Shown here one piece after another: positions 61,011 to 64,000 of a stretch of 64,000 nt of DNA (position 1 is the stretch's first letter; every line of letters starts with the position of its first letter). The position numbers and the translations under genes were made by a program. Origin of the DNA: Gemmataceae bacterium (GTDB lineage: Bacteria; Planctomycetota; Planctomycetia; Gemmatales; Gemmataceae); contig JALHPZ010000033.1 in NCBI GenBank assembly GCA_022842245.1, forward strand, positions 1 to 64,000, read 5' to 3'. A model generated the notes under the pieces. The model ran no database searches. It was not told the origin of the DNA and was given only the letters and a program-made list of their open reading frames with translations.

Positions 61011-61790
61011 TTAGGATGCCAGCGTGTCGCGAAGTCGATGGAGGAACCGCGCGACCTCTTGTGGGGAATCGACGCGATAGCGCGCGGCGGTCGGGCGCGG
61101 GTCGCCGACGCGGATCGTGATGCCGTCGGGGAGCGCTTGGAACGCATCTTCGTCGGTGCGTTCGTCGCCGAGAAAGATCGGCAGGGCGTCCGGCCCGGAC
61201 TGGTGCTCGCGGAGGCGGAGGGCGGCCGTGCCCTTGTGGCCGGCGCCGACGGGGCGCACCTCGCTGCCGTGGACGCCGTGGCGGGCGAAGAGTTCCGGTA
61301 CGCCGCCGATCGCGGCATCGATGGCGGACACGGCGATCCGGCGGATTTCCATTGGCGAAGCATAATAATCGACGGCGAGCGAGAGGCGCTTGTCCTGCAC
61401 TGTGATGCCGGGCAGACCGACGAGTTCGTCCGCCAATCGCAGGGCCGCGCGCTCCAGCGGCTCGCGTGCAAGCACCGCCGCCGCGTCGCGATGGTCCAGC
61501 CCGTTCGCCTGGATTTCGAGGCCGTGATTGCCGGCATAGGCGATCTCGTTCACGGCGACGAGCCGGCGGATGTCCGCGAGGGAACGCCCTGTGACGACCG
61601 CGACCCGGCAGCGCGGTCGGGTGGCGAGGTCGCGCAGCAATTCCTTGGTTCCCGCATCGAGCGCGACATCGCCGGGGTCCGCCGCGTGCGGGACGAGCGT
61701 GCCGTCGAAGTCCGTGCCGAGCCAGACCGTCGGCGCGGATCGAATCCGTTCGAGGACCGCGTCGAGATGGTGGAAGAGGTCCGCCGTCAT
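61011..61790 (-). CDS. otsB: trehalose-6-phosphate phosphatase
   Basis: This 259-residue HAD-family enzyme starts at MTADLFHHLDAVLERIRSAP (61790), its ATG overlapping the otsA stop. The nucleophile motif TDFDGTLVP is at about 26-34, followed by VVTGRSLADIRRL, YAGNHGLEIQ and the late Asp motif FLGDERTDEDAFQAL. It releases phosphate from trehalose 6-phosphate made by the upstream gene product, completing the OtsAB pathway. Confidence 0.93.
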   Translation of the reverse strand: MTADLFHHLDAVLERIRSAPTVWLGTDFDGTLVPHAADPGDVALDAGTKELLRDLATRPRCRVAVVTGRSLADIRRLVAVNEIAYAGNHGLEIQANGLDHRDAAAVLAREPLERAALRLADELVGLPGITVQDKRLSLAVDYYASPMEIRRIAVSAIDAAIGGVPELFARHGVHGSEVRPVGAGHKGTAALRLREHQSGPDALPIFLGDERTDEDAFQALPDGITIRVGDPRPTAARYRVDSPQEVARFLHRLRDTLAS

Positions 61791-63262
61791 TCCTGGAACT
61801 CGAACTTGAGCAACTCGGAGAGGACCTTTCCGCCCCAGCGGTAGACGTTGTACTTCTGCACCTGTTCGCGGAGCTTCTTCATGCGGCGCTGGCGTTCGGC
61901 GTCGGGCATGATGATCGCCTGGTGCATCGCGTCGGCGATCTCGTGGACCGCGAACGGATTCACGAGCAGCGCCTCGGGTAGTTCGCGGGCGCTGCCGGTG
62001 AAACGGCTGAGGATCAGCACGCCATCGTCGTCGGTGCGGCTGGCGATGAATTCCTTCGCGACGAGGTTCATGCCGTCGTGCAGGCTGCTGATGACGCAGA
62101 AGCGGCCGAGGCGGTGCAGCGCCGTCATGTCGGTCGGCCCCTGATACTCCTTGACGTAGACGATCGGCTCCCAGCCGCGGTCGCGCCAGCGGAAGTTGAT
62201 CTGTTCGACGAGCGAATCGACTTCCTGCGCGAGCCTCTGGTAGGCGGGCACGCGCAGCCGGCTGGGCACGGCCACTTGCACGAACGCCATCCTGCGTCGG
62301 TATTCCGGGTAGTGCTCGAAGAGGTAGTCGATGGCCTGGAGCCGTTGCGGAATCCCTTTCGTGTAGTCGAGCCGTTCGATGCCGACGCCGATGAACTCGA
62401 CGCGCCGGTCGATGCGCTTGCGCCACTTGGCCATCGCGGCCTTCACCGCCGGAGAATCGGCGACGGCCGTGAGTTCCTCGTAGTCGACGCCGATGGGAAA
62501 CGGCCGCACGAGCGTGGTGTGCCCGGCGCGCTCGATGTTGAAATGTTCGGGGTCGACGCGCGCCTCGATCATCCGATCGATCGTGTCGAGGAAGTTCTGG
62601 CAATGGTAGCGGATGTGGAAGCCGAGCAGGTCGTTGCCGAGCAGGCCTTCGATCAACTCCTCCTTCCACGGGAAGACGCGGAAGACTTCGCGGTTCGGCC
62701 AGGGGATGTGCCAGAACTGCGCGACGATGAGCTTCGGGTTCGCCTCCTTGAGCATGCGGGGGAGCAGGCCGAAGTGGTAGTCCTGGATGAACACGAACGC
62801 GGGATCCCCACCGGTCTCCTGCAGCACGGCGTCGGCGTAGAGCCGGTTGACGGCCTTGTATTGCTCCCAGTCGGAGGGGCGGAAGTGCGGCGGCGTGAAG
62901 GTGACGAGGCAGAGCGGATAGATGCCGTCGTTGGCCATGCCGTCGTAGAAGCCGCGTTCCTGTTCCTTCGTTAGCCAGATGCGCCGGAGTGTGTACTTGG
63001 GGTCTTCGGGCGGTACGCGGATGCGGTCGAACTCGTCGACGACTTCGCGGTCAGCTCCACCACTGCCGTGCGCGATCCAGGTGCCCTCGCTCGCGTCCAT
63101 GATCGGGTCGAGCGCGCTGGCCATCCCGCTCGCGGGCCGCACCACTTCGATCGTGTCGTCCTTGTACTGGTGGATGAACGGTTCCCGATTCGCGACCACG
63201 ATGAACTTATGGCCCTGCAGCTTCGACTGGATCAAATCATGAAGGGATTGGCGGTTCCACAT
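61787..63262 (-). CDS. otsA: trehalose-6-phosphate synthase
   Basis: This 491-residue GT20 enzyme starts MWNRQSLHDLIQSKLQGHKF. Typical blocks are VANREPFIHQYKDDTIEVVR, FIQDYHFGLLPRML, AQFWHIPWPNREVFRVFPWK, LLGFHIRYHCQNFLDTIDR, FIGVGIERLDYTKGIPQRLQ and LHDGMNLVAKEFIASR. It joins glucose from UDP- or ADP-glucose to glucose 6-phosphate. Trehalose would serve as an osmo- or desiccation protectant. Confidence 0.93.
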   Translation of the reverse strand: MWNRQSLHDLIQSKLQGHKFIVVANREPFIHQYKDDTIEVVRPASGMASALDPIMDASEGTWIAHGSGGADREVVDEFDRIRVPPEDPKYTLRRIWLTKEQERGFYDGMANDGIYPLCLVTFTPPHFRPSDWEQYKAVNRLYADAVLQETGGDPAFVFIQDYHFGLLPRMLKEANPKLIVAQFWHIPWPNREVFRVFPWKEELIEGLLGNDLLGFHIRYHCQNFLDTIDRMIEARVDPEHFNIERAGHTTLVRPFPIGVDYEELTAVADSPAVKAAMAKWRKRIDRRVEFIGVGIERLDYTKGIPQRLQAIDYLFEHYPEYRRRMAFVQVAVPSRLRVPAYQRLAQEVDSLVEQINFRWRDRGWEPIVYVKEYQGPTDMTALHRLGRFCVISSLHDGMNLVAKEFIASRTDDDGVLILSRFTGSARELPEALLVNPFAVHEIADAMHQAIIMPDAERQRRMKKLREQVQKYNVYRWGGKVLSELLKFEFQE

Positions 63263-63377
63263 TCAGAATTCTCTCCGCGGACGGGGGGGCGAACACGACG
63301 AACGATCGACCGCATAACGGGCGGAGAAGGATCGAACAATCGCAATGCGGACCTGGCGAACGGAGCAAATCGTTATT

Positions 63378-64000
63378 CTACCCCAACGTCCATGGTTTGC
63401 GGTAGGAATAGGTCAGCAATTTATTCGCATCTTCATCGTTCAACACGCGCTCGGCCCTCGCGTCCCAGTCGAGGCTGCGACGGCGCTCGAGCGCGAGTTT
63501 TGCCAGCAGGGTCGCCGTCGTCGAACGGTGGCCGGTCTCGATCGGGCAGTGTGTCTCGGCGCGGGACTTCACGCAATCGAGGAAGTTCCGGGCATGCGCC
63601 GCCGTGTCGGACGGGCCCTTCTTCGCGAGCGCCGCCCGTGCGGCCTTGGTGGCGCGCCCCTGCTTCGTATTCCCGGCGCGGTCGATCGGGCTGAGCGCGG
63701 GGAGTTCTTCCAGTCGAACGTTTTCCGGGATGATCTCGTAGCCCTGGCTGCCGTCGGAAACGAGCATCGTGCCGAGCGTGCCGCGGAACTCCATGTTCCA
63801 GCCGCGGAGGTTCGCTCCGGCGCCGTTCGCGTTCACCTGCGTGAAGGTCGCGAGGCAGCCGTCGTATTCCCACACCGCTTCCAGCGTATCCGGGATGTCG
63901 CGGTTATCGGTGACGGCGTACTTGCCGCCGAGGCACGCCACCGTCTTCGGCGCGTTCTGGCCGAGCGCCCACTGGATCACATCCAGGTAGTGCGTGCCCA
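63378..64000 (-). CDS. Gfo/Idh/MocA-family oxidoreductase, C-terminal part (5' end outside window)
   Basis: The frame is open to the right window edge, showing the last 207 residues. It begins GTHYLDVIQWALG, where the His of the GGTHxxD motif contributes to catalysis in the family, and holds VWEYDGCLATFTQVNANGAG, NMEFRGTLGTMLVSDGSQGY and a C-terminal CPIETGHRSTTATLLAKLAL helix. This end is typical of the exported planctomycete group. The NAD-binding half is missing. Confidence 0.88.
   Translation of the reverse strand, partial: GTHYLDVIQWALGQNAPKTVACLGGKYAVTDNRDIPDTLEAVWEYDGCLATFTQVNANGAGANLRGWNMEFRGTLGTMLVSDGSQGYEIIPENVRLEELPALSPIDRAGNTKQGRATKAARAALAKKGPSDTAAHARNFLDCVKSRAETHCPIETGHRSTTATLLAKLALERRRSLDWDARAERVLNDEDANKLLTYSYRKPWTLG

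Overview
The window looks like a chromosomal segment of a high-GC planctomycete, most likely Gemmataceae-like. The evidence is the set of families present: a PVC-type cytochrome with a CxxCH site, HEAT repeats and a TIGR02604-type propeller; DUF1501 and Gfo/Idh/MocA proteins with Tat-type leaders; two Uma2-family proteins; ExbD proteins with GYF-like heads; a pRiA4b ORF-3-like protein; and an integrase of the type common in this group. The lineage is inferred from gene content only.

Layout. 1-3.1 kb: a truncated pRiA4b ORF-3-like gene and two unrecognised genes, all on the minus strand. 3.1-9.4 kb: an accessory region of lower GC and many short or broken genes. It holds an XRE-type helix-turn-helix remnant, a Rep_1-like replication protein whose HUH metal site looks lost, 80-bp direct repeats, small unknown genes, an excisionase-like protein and a tyrosine integrase. 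9.5-13.7 kb: a six-gene minus-strand operon for a DevBCA/MacB-type ABC exporter with three small accessory genes, one of them frameshifted. A tRNA-Pro(CGG) gene follows at 14.0 kb, with its 3' end facing the accessory region.

14.2-46 kb: core-like chromosome. It includes a GDPD-EEP fusion, a lipoprotein, an Ldh2-family oxidoreductase, an SGNH hydrolase, an overlapping kinase/nucleotide cyclase pair, an outer-membrane protein, an STN-domain protein, a CoA transferase, SRP RNA, an RluA-type pseudouridine synthase, an SDR, prfB with its programmed frameshift, a DMT exporter, an acyltransferase, the PVC cytochrome, a siroheme-synthase N-domain protein, an M24 peptidase, glpK, an M28 peptidase, a Ca/Na exchanger, WrbA and a LarA-like protein.

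46-64 kb: DUF5995-like, Uma2, DUF1501 and universal stress proteins; an ExbB-ExbD-ExbD energy-transduction operon facing a single-TM protein; two prenyltransferase-fold proteins; a zinc-ribbon membrane protein; a HEAT-repeat protein; and a trehalose operon (otsA-otsB plus an ABC-2 permease). The permease 3' end is duplicated as an exact 73-bp direct repeat around a 585-bp AT-rich insert. That insert carries one small putative zinc-finger gene and is the most unusual structure in the window. A Gfo/Idh/MocA gene is cut off at the right edge.

Starts were chosen from Shine-Dalgarno matches, signal peptides and family alignment recalled from memory. No searches were run.
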